A DNA stretch of 64,000 nt from Nonlabens marinus S1-08 (GTDB lineage: Bacteria > Bacteroidota > Bacteroidia > Flavobacteriales > Flavobacteriaceae), in contig NZ_AP014548.1 in assembly GCF_000831385.1 (NCBI RefSeq), positions 1,405,905 to 1,469,904 of the forward strand, read 5' to 3'. The notes under the pieces were generated by a model that made no database searches, was not told the origin of the DNA, and saw nothing but the letters and a program-made list of their open reading frames with translations. The position numbers and the translations under genes are program-made. Of this stretch, positions 38,079-47,880 are shown piece after piece (positions within the stretch are counted from its first letter, which is position 1; each line of letters opens with the position of its first letter).

Positions 38079-38984
38079 ATGGACAAAGAATACTTAATAA
38101 AGAAGTGGTTAGAAAACGACTTGTCAAAAGCAGAAGCTAAGGCTTTTGCCGCTTTAGAGGATGCAGCATGGTATGAGGAGATTGTTGAACATGCGCAAGG
38201 TTTTAGTGGCGAGCACCACGCTAGAGTACTCCCATTTGAAGCATTGGAAAATAAAATTACCGGTCAAAAATCATCATCCTGGAATTGGCTAAAAATAGCC
38301 ACCCGCATTGCTGCCGTCTTTGTTATAGCTTTTGGACTATATATGGTGTTCGATAACGATGATATAAAAACATTCCAGACAAATTACGCACAGGTAGAAA
38401 CAATTAGGCTACCAGATAATTCTGAGATAAAATTAAATGAGCTCTCCCGGCTGGAGTACAACGCTTCAACATGGGATGAGAAACGAGAATTAGATCTGGA
38501 AGGAGAAGCTTTTTTTGATGTAGAAAAAGGGAAACGCTTTGACGTAAATACTATGTATGGTACCATCAGCGTGTTAGGGACACAATTTAATGTGAGTGCG
38601 CGAGATAGTATTTTTAGTGTGATTTGTTATGAAGGATTGGTGCAGGTGTTTCATGATAACACCACTACTAAGCTTCCAGCTGGTAAAGCCTATCGCGTGA
38701 AGAATGGAGTTTCAGAAACATTTGATGTCGCTGTGATCCAGCCAGAATGGTTGCAAAACATGAAGGTTTTTGATCAAGCAAGTGTAGAAGAGGTCTTTGC
38801 CGCTTTAGAGGCGCATTACAACATAAAAATCACGCTAGAGAATATAGATAAATCCATGTTATTCACTGGTGCGTTCGAGCTTGATAACCTGGACAATGCA
38901 TTAATGGCTATTACCCAAAGTCTAAATTTGACCTATCAAAAGACGAGTAAAACCCAGGTTGTTGTAACTAATGCTCAAGAATAA
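38079..38984 (+). CDS. FecR-family anti-sigma factor
   Basis: 301 residues. A cytoplasmic N-terminal helical part (1-70) that would hold the sigma factor is followed by one transmembrane helix (about 75-92), a periplasmic FecR domain (RLPDNSEIKLNELSRLEYN, GEAFFDVEKGKRFDVNT, VLGTQFNV) and a C-terminal DUF4974 domain (VEEVFAALEAHYNIKITLEN) that is a secretin/STN-like fold. It passes the receptor signal across the inner membrane. It overlaps the receptor gene by 14 bp. Confidence 0.94.
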   Translation: MDKEYLIKKWLENDLSKAEAKAFAALEDAAWYEEIVEHAQGFSGEHHARVLPFEALENKITGQKSSSWNWLKIATRIAAVFVIAFGLYMVFDNDDIKTFQTNYAQVETIRLPDNSEIKLNELSRLEYNASTWDEKRELDLEGEAFFDVEKGKRFDVNTMYGTISVLGTQFNVSARDSIFSVICYEGLVQVFHDNTTTKLPAGKAYRVKNGVSETFDVAVIQPEWLQNMKVFDQASVEEVFAALEAHYNIKITLENIDKSMLFTGAFELDNLDNALMAITQSLNLTYQKTSKTQVVVTNAQE

Positions 38985-41478
38985 CTGGCTCCATATTATT
39001 TTATTTGTTTGTTTTTTCTGGTCATTTAAGACCGCAGGGCAAACTTCGGGAGAAAAGATTGCGCTTAAAGAGGCGCTCCATATCTTGTCTGAGCAATTTC
39101 AAGTTCAATTCAACTATCAAAGTGAATTAGTAGAAGGAATAAGGGTAGTTCCGCTTTCGCGAAAGCGAACACTTAAAGAGCATATAAATCGGCTGGAAGT
39201 AGAGACTTCATTGCAGTTTACTAAAATAGGGGAAGCTATATTTTCCATCACAAAAAACATCAAGATTTGTGGTTATTTAAAAGACGCTCAATCTTTAAAA
39301 GCACTGGAAGGAGCGACGGTTTTAGGAGAAGTGGAAAGCACCATAAGTGCCAGTAATGGCTTTTTTGAGATTGCAGTAAGCTCCCTAGAGGAAGAAATTA
39401 CAATCAGTTTTCTAGGTTTCAAAACCATTCAGGAAAAGGCTTTATTATTTGATTCAGACAATTGTTCGAATGTAGAGATGTACCAGCAAGAAATGCAAAT
39501 CTCTTCTATCGTTGTAGAAGGTTATATCGTGCGTGGAATTGATAAAAACAGAGATGGCACGACAACTATAGATTTTTCAAAGTTTACATCGCTTCCTGGT
39601 CTTATCGAGACAGATGTGTTACAAACCGTAAAAGCACTTCCAGGAGTTCAAAGTGTTGATGAAACCGTGTCTAACATCAATATAAGAGGTGGTTCTCATG
39701 ATCAAAACCTGATCCTTTGGGATGGTATAAAAATGTATCAATCGGGTCACTTCTTTGGATTGATTTCAAGCTTTAATCCACAAATCACCAAAACCGCAAC
39801 CGTAATTACGAACGGGACAGATGTCTCTTATACAGACGGCGTTTCAGGTACCATACAGATGAATACGCACGACCGCATACAAAAGGAGTTTGATGGAAGT
39901 GTAGGGCTTAATTTTATTAGTGCTGATGTTTTTGCAGATCTTCCCATTGGTCAAAATTCATCGTTACAAGTAGCGGCTCGCAGGTCTGTGGATGACGTGG
40001 TGCGGACGCCTACTTATGACACCTATTTTGAAAGAGTTACACAGCAAACCGAGATTGATTCTAATATCGAGAGTGTTTTAAATTCAAATCAGAATTTCAG
40101 CTTTTATGACACTTCTTTAAGATGGTTATACCATCCATCAGAGAACGATCGCTTGCGATTTAACTTTATCCTTATCAATAACGATTTGTCTTTTGATGAA
40201 ACCTCCACAGCCAATAAAACTCTGGAGAGTAGAAAAAGTAGCCTTTCCCAATATAGCATTGCCGCTGGATTAAGCTATGAACGGGAATGGAACGATCAGT
40301 TTTCAACCCATTTCAACGCATACAATACAGATTACAAATTGCAAGCTGTAAATGCCAATATTCTAGAAGAACAACTTTTTGCACAAGAAAATAGTGTTTC
40401 AGAAACTGGAGTTAGTCTGAAGGGAACTTACAAATGGGAATACCTATCGCTGGATGTAGGATATCAATTTGTGGAGTCCGAGGTTGTGAATCAGAATGAT
40501 GTAGATGTACCGCGATTTTTAAGAAGAGATTCAGAAATTTTAAGGGAACATGCAATTTTCACCCAAATGCAATTTCAAAACAAGGATAGGAGCATCTTTT
40601 TGCGTCCAGGAGTACGATTCAATTATATAAATAAATTTGATATTTTCCTGATCGAGCCTAGAGTAAGCCTTAGTAAAAAACTGGGAACAGATTTTCAAAT
40701 AGAAATGTTGGGAGAATTGAAACATCAAAACACTTCACAAATAATCAATTTTCAAAATGATTTTCTAGGAGTGGAAAAAAGAAGATGGCAACTGGCAGAT
40801 AATGAGAATATCCCTATTTTAAGAAGTAAACAAGCTTCCTTAGGATTACAATATGAGGATAACGGCTGGCTAGTGGACGCCACTGGCTATTATAAAGAGG
40901 TCGATGGTATCACTTCACAAAGTCAAAGCTTTACCACAAAGTACGAGTTTGAGAAGGCTACGGGAAGCTATAATATCGTGGGCGTTGATGTTTTATTGCG
41001 CAAACAAGTTCAAAAAATCAGCAGCTGGATCAGTTATTCATATATGGTAAATGAGTACACCTTTGAGGAGTTTGAAGAGAATCAATTCCCCAGTAATTTT
41101 GACACCACACATTCCGTCACATTAGGAACAACCTATTCAAATGACGTTGTGAATATCTCTACAGGATTAAATTATAGAACCGGTAAGCCTACCTCAGTAC
41201 CGCTACTAGGGAATGAAATAGAACGCGGAGAGGTGAATTTTGATACGGTAAACGATAGTAGAGTAGAAGACTATATAAGAGCAGATATATCTGCTTTGTA
41301 CAAATTAAAACTATCACGTGGACTACGTTCTGAGCTAGGAGCGTCGATCTGGAATGTTTTTAATACAGACAACGTCATCAATAATTTCTATCGAATAAAT
41401 GCGGAGAACACAGTGGATAAGTTCAGCAGAAGTGCGCTAGGCTTAACCACAAACTTTATGGTTAGGTTGAAGTTTTAA
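38971..41478 (+). CDS. TonB-dependent outer-membrane receptor with STN signalling domain (FecA-like transducer)
   Basis: 835 residues. Signal peptide (about 1-22), then an STN domain (about 27-95, ALHILSEQFQVQFNYQSEL), a carboxypeptidase-regulatory-like beta domain (about 96-175), a plug (LQTVKALPGVQSVDETVSNINIRGG to the MNTHDR region) and a beta-barrel ending with the aromatic residue Phe (VRLKF). STN plus the upstream sigma and FecR genes makes a cell-surface signalling receptor. The ligand is unknown. There is no SusD partner, so a siderophore, small molecule or protein ligand is as likely as a glycan. Palindrome copy 9 lies in the STN coding region. Confidence 0.93.
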   Translation: MLKNNWLHIILFVCFFWSFKTAGQTSGEKIALKEALHILSEQFQVQFNYQSELVEGIRVVPLSRKRTLKEHINRLEVETSLQFTKIGEAIFSITKNIKICGYLKDAQSLKALEGATVLGEVESTISASNGFFEIAVSSLEEEITISFLGFKTIQEKALLFDSDNCSNVEMYQQEMQISSIVVEGYIVRGIDKNRDGTTTIDFSKFTSLPGLIETDVLQTVKALPGVQSVDETVSNINIRGGSHDQNLILWDGIKMYQSGHFFGLISSFNPQITKTATVITNGTDVSYTDGVSGTIQMNTHDRIQKEFDGSVGLNFISADVFADLPIGQNSSLQVAARRSVDDVVRTPTYDTYFERVTQQTEIDSNIESVLNSNQNFSFYDTSLRWLYHPSENDRLRFNFILINNDLSFDETSTANKTLESRKSSLSQYSIAAGLSYEREWNDQFSTHFNAYNTDYKLQAVNANILEEQLFAQENSVSETGVSLKGTYKWEYLSLDVGYQFVESEVVNQNDVDVPRFLRRDSEILREHAIFTQMQFQNKDRSIFLRPGVRFNYINKFDIFLIEPRVSLSKKLGTDFQIEMLGELKHQNTSQIINFQNDFLGVEKRRWQLADNENIPILRSKQASLGLQYEDNGWLVDATGYYKEVDGITSQSQSFTTKYEFEKATGSYNIVGVDVLLRKQVQKISSWISYSYMVNEYTFEEFEENQFPSNFDTTHSVTLGTTYSNDVVNISTGLNYRTGKPTSVPLLGNEIERGEVNFDTVNDSRVEDYIRADISALYKLKLSRGLRSELGASIWNVFNTDNVINNFYRINAENTVDKFSRSALGLTTNFMVRLKF
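39152..39167. repeat. 16-bp palindrome, copy 9
   Basis: Perfect copy in the STN domain coding region of the TonB receptor, read as LSRKR. Confidence 0.95.
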
Positions 41479-41536
41479 GGAGGAGTGGTTTTCTGATAGC
41501 TCAGTATTATTGCTTTTATCTTTAATAAAAATCTAA

Positions 41537-41664
41537 GAAAGCCTATACTAATTGTTGTTATTCAGGAGAGTACGTCTATCTAATCCCTTACTTTATAACC
41601 TTATATAAGCCTAAACCTATTAAGGTGCTGGAGACCTTGTCGAGATATCGCTTTCGCGAAAGCG
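41537..41664 (+). repeat. Left copy of the direct repeat bracketing the polysaccharide locus
   Basis: About 128 bp. Its right 44 bp (41621-41664) are identical but for one base to 56671-56714, and its first 21 bp match 56588-56608 at 18 positions; the middle is weakly similar but nearly the same length (63 against 62 bp). The end is palindrome copy 10. The 378-bp gap 41479-41856 contains this repeat and the promoter of the exporter operon and no gene. Confidence 0.8.
41649..41664. repeat. 16-bp palindrome, copy 10
   Basis: Perfect copy at the right end of the left direct repeat. The next copy is 15 kb away. Confidence 0.95.
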
Positions 41665-41789
41665 GAATGACATTCTTGACCTGAAAAAAACCAAACCCAT
41701 TTCAATTGAAAATCTTTTAGGAACTCAGTCTGGACATTAGCTCCTTTACATATGAAGATCGTAAGTCGTAGTTAAATTCTGCCTTTTGC

Positions 41790-41821
41790 TTTGGGCGATG
41801 CAAGTAGATAGCATAGCTTTG
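41790..41821 (+). promoter_or_regulatory. Promoter of the exporter / sugar operon
   Basis: TTTG at 41790-41793, a 20-nt spacer and TAGCTTTG at 41814-41821: both elements match the Bacteroidota consensus. RNA would begin near 41826, about 31 nt before the TTG start at 41857. Confidence 0.8.
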
Positions 41822-41856
41822 AATAAAGCAAAGTAAAACTAAGTTAAGAATAAGTA

Positions 41857-42705
41857 TTGAAAGGATCTGGGAAATGGGATATTGAGGTTGATTCGCGCCA
41901 GCGTGTGTTTCAGCATAAAATACCAGAAATTCTAAAGTATAAGGACTTACTGATACTCCTAGTGCGTCGTGATATTGTCATCAATTATAAGCAGACTATT
42001 TTAGGTCCACTTTGGTTGATTATAAAGCCGCTTATTACATCGGCAATTTATGTAGTTGTTTTCAACAGGCTTGCTAAGTTATCCACGGATAACATTCCCC
42101 CTATACTTTTTCAAATGGCCGGTGTGGTTTTATGGTCTTTTATCGCTGAAACTATTAAGATTAATTCCGATTGTTTTAAATTAAACGCAGATATTTTTAG
42201 CAAAGTCTATTTTCCTAGGGCTGTAGTACCTCTTGCAAATACTTTAAATACGTTTTTTCAATTTGGGATTCAATTCGTATTGTTTCTAGGCTTTATCTTA
42301 TTCTACTATGTAAAAGGTTATCAGTTTGGTTGGGATTTAACTTTACTTTTGTTTCCAGTTTTGATTTTAATCTGTGCCATGTTTTCCTTAGGAATAGGGA
42401 TGATAGTGAGTAGCTTTACTTATAAGTATCGAGACTTACAACTGTTACTTACGTTTGCGGTGCAGCTCGCCATGTATGCGACACCGGTAATTTATCCCCT
42501 TTCAACAGCGCCACCATCGTTGAGATGGGTTCTATTGATGAATCCCATGACAGCAGTATTAGAGGCTTTTCGTAATATATTTTTGAACTCGGGCTTTCTC
42601 AGTTATCAAAACCTTCTTATTAGCGCGATAGTATCTTTTCTTTTGTTTATTACCGGGTTATTTATTTTCAATAGAACGGAGAAAAACTTTATGGATACGG
42701 TATGA
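41857..42705 (+). CDS. ABC-2 type polysaccharide export permease (Wzm-like)
   Basis: 282 residues with six transmembrane helices. The N-terminal amphipathic part holds the family motif YKDLLILLVRRDIVINYKQTILGPLW (split over about residues 27-52). It is the membrane half of a polysaccharide or O-antigen exporter with the next gene as ATPase. The start is TTG (41857), supported by a well-placed promoter and by homologous N-termini of the form KWD. The stop overlaps the ATPase start by 4 bp. Confidence 0.9.
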   Translation: MKGSGKWDIEVDSRQRVFQHKIPEILKYKDLLILLVRRDIVINYKQTILGPLWLIIKPLITSAIYVVVFNRLAKLSTDNIPPILFQMAGVVLWSFIAETIKINSDCFKLNADIFSKVYFPRAVVPLANTLNTFFQFGIQFVLFLGFILFYYVKGYQFGWDLTLLLFPVLILICAMFSLGIGMIVSSFTYKYRDLQLLLTFAVQLAMYATPVIYPLSTAPPSLRWVLLMNPMTAVLEAFRNIFLNSGFLSYQNLLISAIVSFLLFITGLFIFNRTEKNFMDTV

Positions 42706-43988
42706 GTGAAGTTGCAATTCTTGTAAAAAATATAGGTAAGCAGTATCGCTTGGGAAATGTAGGTACTGGAACGCTTTCACATGATCTTAATAGATGGTGG
42801 AACGTCATTCGCGGTAAGGAAGATCCTTATCTCAAGATTGGTGAAACCAATCTAAGAGATGAAAAAGGAGATAGTACTTACGTATGGGCACTTAAAGACA
42901 TCAGTTTTCAAGTTGAAAAAGGTGAGGTTCTTGGAATAATAGGTGGAAATGGAGCAGGGAAATCAACGTTACTTAAGATTTTATCCCAAGTTACTGGGCC
43001 CAGTTTAGGCCATTTTAAGGCAAGCGGTAGAATAGCGAGTCTATTGGAGGTGGGAACTGGTTTCCATGGGGAGCTAAGTGGCCGTGAGAATATTTATCTC
43101 AACGGTACTATTCTGGGCATGACTAAGGCGGAGATCAATCTCAAGATAGATGAAATAGTTTCATTTTCAGGGGTTGAACGCTATTTGGACACTCCTGTTA
43201 AAAGGTATTCTTCTGGAATGAAAGTGCGCTTAGCGTTTGCTGTGGCTGCACATCTAGAGCCCGATATACTTATTGTAGATGAGGTTTTAGCCGTGGGCGA
43301 TATTGCCTTCCAGCAAAAAGCAATCGGTAAGATTCAACAGGTCAGTAGAGACAGCAAACGCACTGTGCTTTTTGTTAGTCACGATATGGAATCAATCTCC
43401 AGACTATGTTCTAGAACCATTATATTAAAGGATGGCACTATTTCATTTATAGGGGAAACACAAACTGCCATAGATGAATATTCTCGCCAGATGACTGAAA
43501 AGTCAAAAGCGATCAATATCGAGCATCGTAATGATAGGAAGGGTTTAGGGCAATTGCGTTTTAAAAAATTGGAGTTGCAAGATCTTGAAGGTAATCTGCT
43601 TAGGTTAGGAAGGGTTGGGAAGCCTTTGGTCTTCTCTATGACTATTGATTCTCTTTTAAAAGAAGAAATGGAAGTGTCCATAGGAGTTGGCATAAAGAAT
43701 AAAAGTGGAGAGCAGATAACGCTACTATCCAGTTGGACCAAGGGAGAAATACTGAAAATAAAGGATGATCAGAAAGTTTATTTCAAAATAAAATCGCTGG
43801 CACTTCCTGAAGGAGATTACCAAGTAGATTTATTTATGGAAAATGGTACGATGGGTAATGATATTCAAGACCACTTGGAAAATGCATTTACCTTGAAGGT
43901 ACAAGGAAAGGACTATTACAATTCAGGACAGGTGTCTAAACATTTCAAATATCAATTTTACGTAGATTTTAAACAGGAAGTAAGATAA
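42702..43988 (+). CDS. Polysaccharide ABC transporter ATPase with C-terminal glycan-binding domain (Wzt-like)
   Basis: 428 residues. The nucleotide-binding domain has Walker A GGNGAGKST (about residues 82-90), the polysaccharide-exporter Q-loop region SLLEVGTGFHGELSGRENIYLNG, signature YSSGMKVRLAFAVA and Walker B ILIVDEVLAVGD. From about residue 265 a Wzt C-terminal beta-sandwich follows, which in O-antigen exporters recognises the finished, capped chain. So the glycan is probably polymerised in the cytoplasm and exported whole. It overlaps asnB-like gene by one base. Confidence 0.93.
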   Translation: MSEVAILVKNIGKQYRLGNVGTGTLSHDLNRWWNVIRGKEDPYLKIGETNLRDEKGDSTYVWALKDISFQVEKGEVLGIIGGNGAGKSTLLKILSQVTGPSLGHFKASGRIASLLEVGTGFHGELSGRENIYLNGTILGMTKAEINLKIDEIVSFSGVERYLDTPVKRYSSGMKVRLAFAVAAHLEPDILIVDEVLAVGDIAFQQKAIGKIQQVSRDSKRTVLFVSHDMESISRLCSRTIILKDGTISFIGETQTAIDEYSRQMTEKSKAINIEHRNDRKGLGQLRFKKLELQDLEGNLLRLGRVGKPLVFSMTIDSLLKEEMEVSIGVGIKNKSGEQITLLSSWTKGEILKIKDDQKVYFKIKSLALPEGDYQVDLFMENGTMGNDIQDHLENAFTLKVQGKDYYNSGQVSKHFKYQFYVDFKQEVR

Positions 43989-45850
43989 TGTGTGGTGTAA
44001 GCGGAATATGGAACCGTAGAGGTCCACATTTAAATAAGCAACAAATTGAGCTATTTACGGATAGTATTGCTCATCGTGGTCCAGATGGTTCTGGGTATTA
44101 TTTCAACGAAGTCAAAGGTGTAGCTTTAGGTCATAGGCGTTTATCAATACTGGACGAAAGCAATGCTGGCAAACAACCGATGTCCATCGACAATAATTTA
44201 TGGATTACCTATAACGGAGAAATATTTAATTTTATAGAGCTTAGAAAGGAACTCGAGCAGTTAGGATTTCGATTTAAGAGCGAGACAGATACTGAGGTGT
44301 TTCTTACAGCCTACAAAGCATGGGGACTAGATTGTTTTAGCAAGTTCAATGGGATGTGGGCAGCTGGAATTTATGATCAGTCCAAGCAAGAATTGCTTTT
44401 GGTTCGTGATCGATATGGAATTAAACCGCTTTATTATCTCAATTCAAAGAATAATCTTTTTGCTTTCAGTTCAGAAACGATTGCGTTTAAATCATTAGAA
44501 GGTTTTGAGCGTAGTTTCAATCAAAATAACCTCAATCTAGTATTTCAAGATGCTAAATGTTTAGAAGGTAGGGGTGAAACTATTTTTGAACACTTAAGAC
44601 AAGTCAAGCCAGGGCATTTTTTAAAAGTTACCCAGTCTGACCTGATTGAAAATAGATGGTGGTACCCTGAATCGCAGAGCCCCAAAGTACCAGGAACCTA
44701 CGAAGAACAGGTTGAATATTTTAAAGAGATTTTTGAAGATGCCTGCGCTCTTCGATTGCGTAGCGATGTGCCTCTAGCATCAGCACTAAGCGGCGGTCTG
44801 GATTCATCTTCCGTATATGCAACGTTGCATAAAATTAATAGGCACCACTCTTTTGAGCGTAGACCCAGCAATTGGCAGAATGCCTACACGTTGATTTTTC
44901 CAGGCTCTGCTCAGGACGAGCAGTATTATGCAGAGAAAGTTGCCGCACATGTAGGTGGTAATCTTAAAACTATTGAAGTAGATTACAGCAGGGTAGATAA
45001 CATCTTAAGCCAGACAAGGCTATTTGATAGTGTTTACGATAACCCGAACTTCATTTTAGTCTCATTATATGAAAAGATGCGGACTGATGGTATAAAAGTT
45101 TCATTGGACGGGCATGGAGTTGATGAACTGTTGTTCGGCTATCCAGAAATGCTTCGACAAGCCTCAAGATCGCTTGAAGGTACAAATAATGACTTACAGA
45201 AACAATTGGATAAAATTGTTGATTCTATGCTCTTTCGCAACGGTCAAAAGAAGGCATTTACTAATTACCTTAGACAGCAGGTGAATAGGGTAAAAATCCT
45301 AACGAAAAATATTTTGTTCGAAAACCAAAGTTCGAAAAGTGATTCGTTTGTATTCCCTGATGCTGGGAAAAAAAATATTCGGGAGTTTGATTCGCTCAGT
45401 GATATAACGAATTATCACTTTTACGAGACGTCACTTCCTTCTATACTGAGAAATTTTGATCGTGCATCCATGCAAGCTGGTGTTGAAGTGCGCATGCCAT
45501 TTATGGACTATAGAATAGTTGACTTTTTACATGCTATACCATTTGAAAGCAAGGTAAAATTTCCCTTTTCAAAAAGAATATTAAGAAGTGCCATGAAGGG
45601 TACATTACCCGAAGAAATCAGAGTAAGAAAGTCGAAAATAGGACTTGTCGCTCCCATGGATCATCTGTTGAATAATTACCTACAAGAATTTGCTATGGAT
45701 ATCATGAATTCTAAGGATTTCATTGAATCGCCATATTGGGACGGTAAATCAATACAAGAATACGCAACACACAAAACAGGCAAAAATTCCTGGACAATGC
45801 AGGATGGAATGCAAATTTGGCCTTACCTCAATGCCTATTTAATTAAATAG
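43988..45850 (+). CDS. asnB: Asparagine synthase (glutamine-hydrolysing)-like amidotransferase
   Basis: 620 residues. The N-terminal class II glutaminase domain starts MCGVSG with nucleophile Cys2 and has HRGPDGSGYY and YNGEIFNF. The synthetase domain has the PP-loop ALSGGLDSSS near residues 259-268. Such genes are common in surface-glycan loci, where they are believed to turn the carboxyl group of uronic-acid sugars into an amide; true asparagine synthesis is also possible. With a uronate-type dehydrogenase next door, the amidating role is favoured (inference). Confidence 0.88.
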   Translation: MCGVSGIWNRRGPHLNKQQIELFTDSIAHRGPDGSGYYFNEVKGVALGHRRLSILDESNAGKQPMSIDNNLWITYNGEIFNFIELRKELEQLGFRFKSETDTEVFLTAYKAWGLDCFSKFNGMWAAGIYDQSKQELLLVRDRYGIKPLYYLNSKNNLFAFSSETIAFKSLEGFERSFNQNNLNLVFQDAKCLEGRGETIFEHLRQVKPGHFLKVTQSDLIENRWWYPESQSPKVPGTYEEQVEYFKEIFEDACALRLRSDVPLASALSGGLDSSSVYATLHKINRHHSFERRPSNWQNAYTLIFPGSAQDEQYYAEKVAAHVGGNLKTIEVDYSRVDNILSQTRLFDSVYDNPNFILVSLYEKMRTDGIKVSLDGHGVDELLFGYPEMLRQASRSLEGTNNDLQKQLDKIVDSMLFRNGQKKAFTNYLRQQVNRVKILTKNILFENQSSKSDSFVFPDAGKKNIREFDSLSDITNYHFYETSLPSILRNFDRASMQAGVEVRMPFMDYRIVDFLHAIPFESKVKFPFSKRILRSAMKGTLPEEIRVRKSKIGLVAPMDHLLNNYLQEFAMDIMNSKDFIESPYWDGKSIQEYATHKTGKNSWTMQDGMQIWPYLNAYLIK

Positions 45851-45857
45851 AAAACAT

Positions 45858-46862
45858 ATGGAAAATTTAAAGTTTGCAGTCGTAGGTTGTGGGAATATTG
45901 GCAAAAGACACGCTGCAGTAATTGATAAAGAAGAGCATGCTAATTTGGTTGCTATTTGTGACATAGACTCACAGAAAACCGCAGATCTTAATAAGGTTTA
46001 TGGTGTAGAAGTTTATACAGATTTTCAAGAGATGTTATCTGAAGCAAAATTTGACATTCTATGTATTTGCACTCCTCATGGCTTGCACGCTCCAATGAGT
46101 ATTCAAGCGGCTAGATCAAAAAAACACATTCTCGTGGAAAAGCCAATGGCACTTACCTCCAAGGCTGCTAAAGAGATGATAGAAGAAGCTGAAAAGAACA
46201 AAGTAAACCTTTGGGTGGTTAAACAAAATCGATATAACAAGCCTATACGACTTGTCAAACAGGTATTGGATCAGGAAAGACTCGGAAAAATATTCTTAGT
46301 ACAAACTAACGTGCTTTGGAACCGCCATCAACGATATTATGAAGAATCCCCTTGGCGTGGTAGCAAACGAACTGAGGGAGGCGCATTGCACACTCAGGTA
46401 AGCCATTTTTTAGATTTGCTGATTTGGTGGTTTGGAGAGATAATCGAAGCCAAATCTTTATATGATACGCTTAACCATGATATTGAAATAGAGGATGCTG
46501 GCGTTGCGGCACTTCGTTTCGAGAATAACGCTTTAGGCTCGTTAAACTGGACAACTTGTGTTTACAATGCAAACTATGAGGGGAGCATAACAATCATAGG
46601 AGAATTAGGTACCATCAAAATAGGCGGACGTTATCTTAATAAAATTGACCATTGGGACGTTCAGGCCTATCCGCTCCCTGAAAATGAAGAATTCAACGAC
46701 CAGCCAAATACCTATAGTCATTATAAAGGTACCAGTTCGAATCATGATAAGCTCATCAATGATCTAATAGGTCAGATTATAGAAGGTAGAAGAGGAGTGG
46801 TTGAAGGGCCAGAAGGTCTCAAATCTATCGAAGCTATAGAGAAAATTTACGGTAATGTTTAG
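45858..46862 (+). CDS. Gfo/Idh/MocA-family sugar oxidoreductase (WlbA/WbpB-like)
   Basis: 334 residues. An N-terminal NAD-binding Rossmann fold (FAVVGCGNIGKRHAAV) and the family motif EKPMALTSKAA near residues 94-104 are clear, with GGALHTQVSHFLDLL in the C-terminal domain. This last motif is typical of the WlbA/WbpB group, which oxidises carbon 3 of UDP-GlcNAc uronic acid before amination. The next-but-two gene is a matching PLP aminotransferase. The exact substrate is inferred. Confidence 0.82.
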   Translation: MENLKFAVVGCGNIGKRHAAVIDKEEHANLVAICDIDSQKTADLNKVYGVEVYTDFQEMLSEAKFDILCICTPHGLHAPMSIQAARSKKHILVEKPMALTSKAAKEMIEEAEKNKVNLWVVKQNRYNKPIRLVKQVLDQERLGKIFLVQTNVLWNRHQRYYEESPWRGSKRTEGGALHTQVSHFLDLLIWWFGEIIEAKSLYDTLNHDIEIEDAGVAALRFENNALGSLNWTTCVYNANYEGSITIIGELGTIKIGGRYLNKIDHWDVQAYPLPENEEFNDQPNTYSHYKGTSSNHDKLINDLIGQIIEGRRGVVEGPEGLKSIEAIEKIYGNV

Positions 46863-47880
46863 ATTCATCCCTTTTGATGAAAAAAAAACCTCTTGGTTTG
46901 ATTCCCGAAAAATGCAACACCTTTACAATAGCTCTGCATGGTTGAATTGTATTCGTGATACTTATGACTTTGAAGTGCTTTTATTAGTTGATGAAGAGGA
47001 TAAATATCACGCAGCTTTTTGCAAAATAGATGATGATTTTGGAAAACGTTTGATAAGTTTACCATTTTCAGACTATGTACCTTTTTTGAATACAGGAGTA
47101 GGTTATTTTGAAAAGCTCTTCAATTACTGTCAACAACAATATCCAGATTACCAAATCACATTGAAAACAGAGACCTCTCACGAGCTGAATCTACCTCAAC
47201 AGTTGAGTAGAAAAGCCGTTTATCATAAAGTTAAATTACAAGAAACAGAATCGGTTTTTCATAAATCTTTTATACGTGGAGTAAAAAAAGCTCAAAAATC
47301 AGGGGTGTTAATCCGTATTAGGAATACTCCTGATGCATTAAAAGATTTTTATAAGCTTTACCACCGCTTGAGAATCAATAAGTTTAAGAGTATACCTCAG
47401 CCCTTTATTTTCTTCAAAGCTATCTATAATCAATTTATAATGAAAGGAGATGGCTTTATCCTGGAAGCAATTTCTTCGGATAAGGTTATTGCGAGTATGA
47501 TTATTTTAGAGCATAAAAACACAGCCTATTATAAATTTGGCTGCTCACATGATGAATTTCTAGATTATAAGCCAAATAATTTGCTCTTTTTCGAATTAAG
47601 GAAAATTCTTTTCAATCGAAAATTCGAATATTTAGACTTAGGATTAAGCGGTTGTGGAGACTCCTATAAGGGTCTTAGGAGATGGAAAGATCATGTCGGA
47701 GGAATTATGCACCCAATATCTTACTGGCAGATGGGTTCCAAACTGCCACCTGATCGGGTTGAGAAAATTGCTGAAATGAAAATTGATATTCAAAAAAAAA
47801 CTCAGCAAATTGTAGAAAATCGCCTAGGTCCATGGGAAACAAGTGAAAGGAGTAAAGAACTTTATAAGTATTTTGCATGA
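46855..47880 (+). CDS. FemAB/GNAT-like acyl- or aminoacyltransferase
   Basis: 341 residues. It has two GNAT-like halves of the FemAB type, with the second clear: FIRGVKKAQKSGVLIRI (about 140-156), SMIILEHKNTAYYKFGCSHDEF and YLDLGLSGCGDSYKGLRRWKDHVGG. Such proteins in glycan loci probably attach an acyl or amino-acid group to an amino sugar. The start overlaps the oxidoreductase by 8 bp and the stop overlaps the formyltransferase by 4 bp. Confidence 0.75.
   Translation: MFRFIPFDEKKTSWFDSRKMQHLYNSSAWLNCIRDTYDFEVLLLVDEEDKYHAAFCKIDDDFGKRLISLPFSDYVPFLNTGVGYFEKLFNYCQQQYPDYQITLKTETSHELNLPQQLSRKAVYHKVKLQETESVFHKSFIRGVKKAQKSGVLIRIRNTPDALKDFYKLYHRLRINKFKSIPQPFIFFKAIYNQFIMKGDGFILEAISSDKVIASMIILEHKNTAYYKFGCSHDEFLDYKPNNLLFFELRKILFNRKFEYLDLGLSGCGDSYKGLRRWKDHVGGIMHPISYWQMGSKLPPDRVEKIAEMKIDIQKKTQQIVENRLGPWETSERSKELYKYFA

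Noticed and set aside
43379..43741. 120-codon minus-strand open frame
   Set aside because: Antisense to the Wzt-like ATPase gene; no supporting context.
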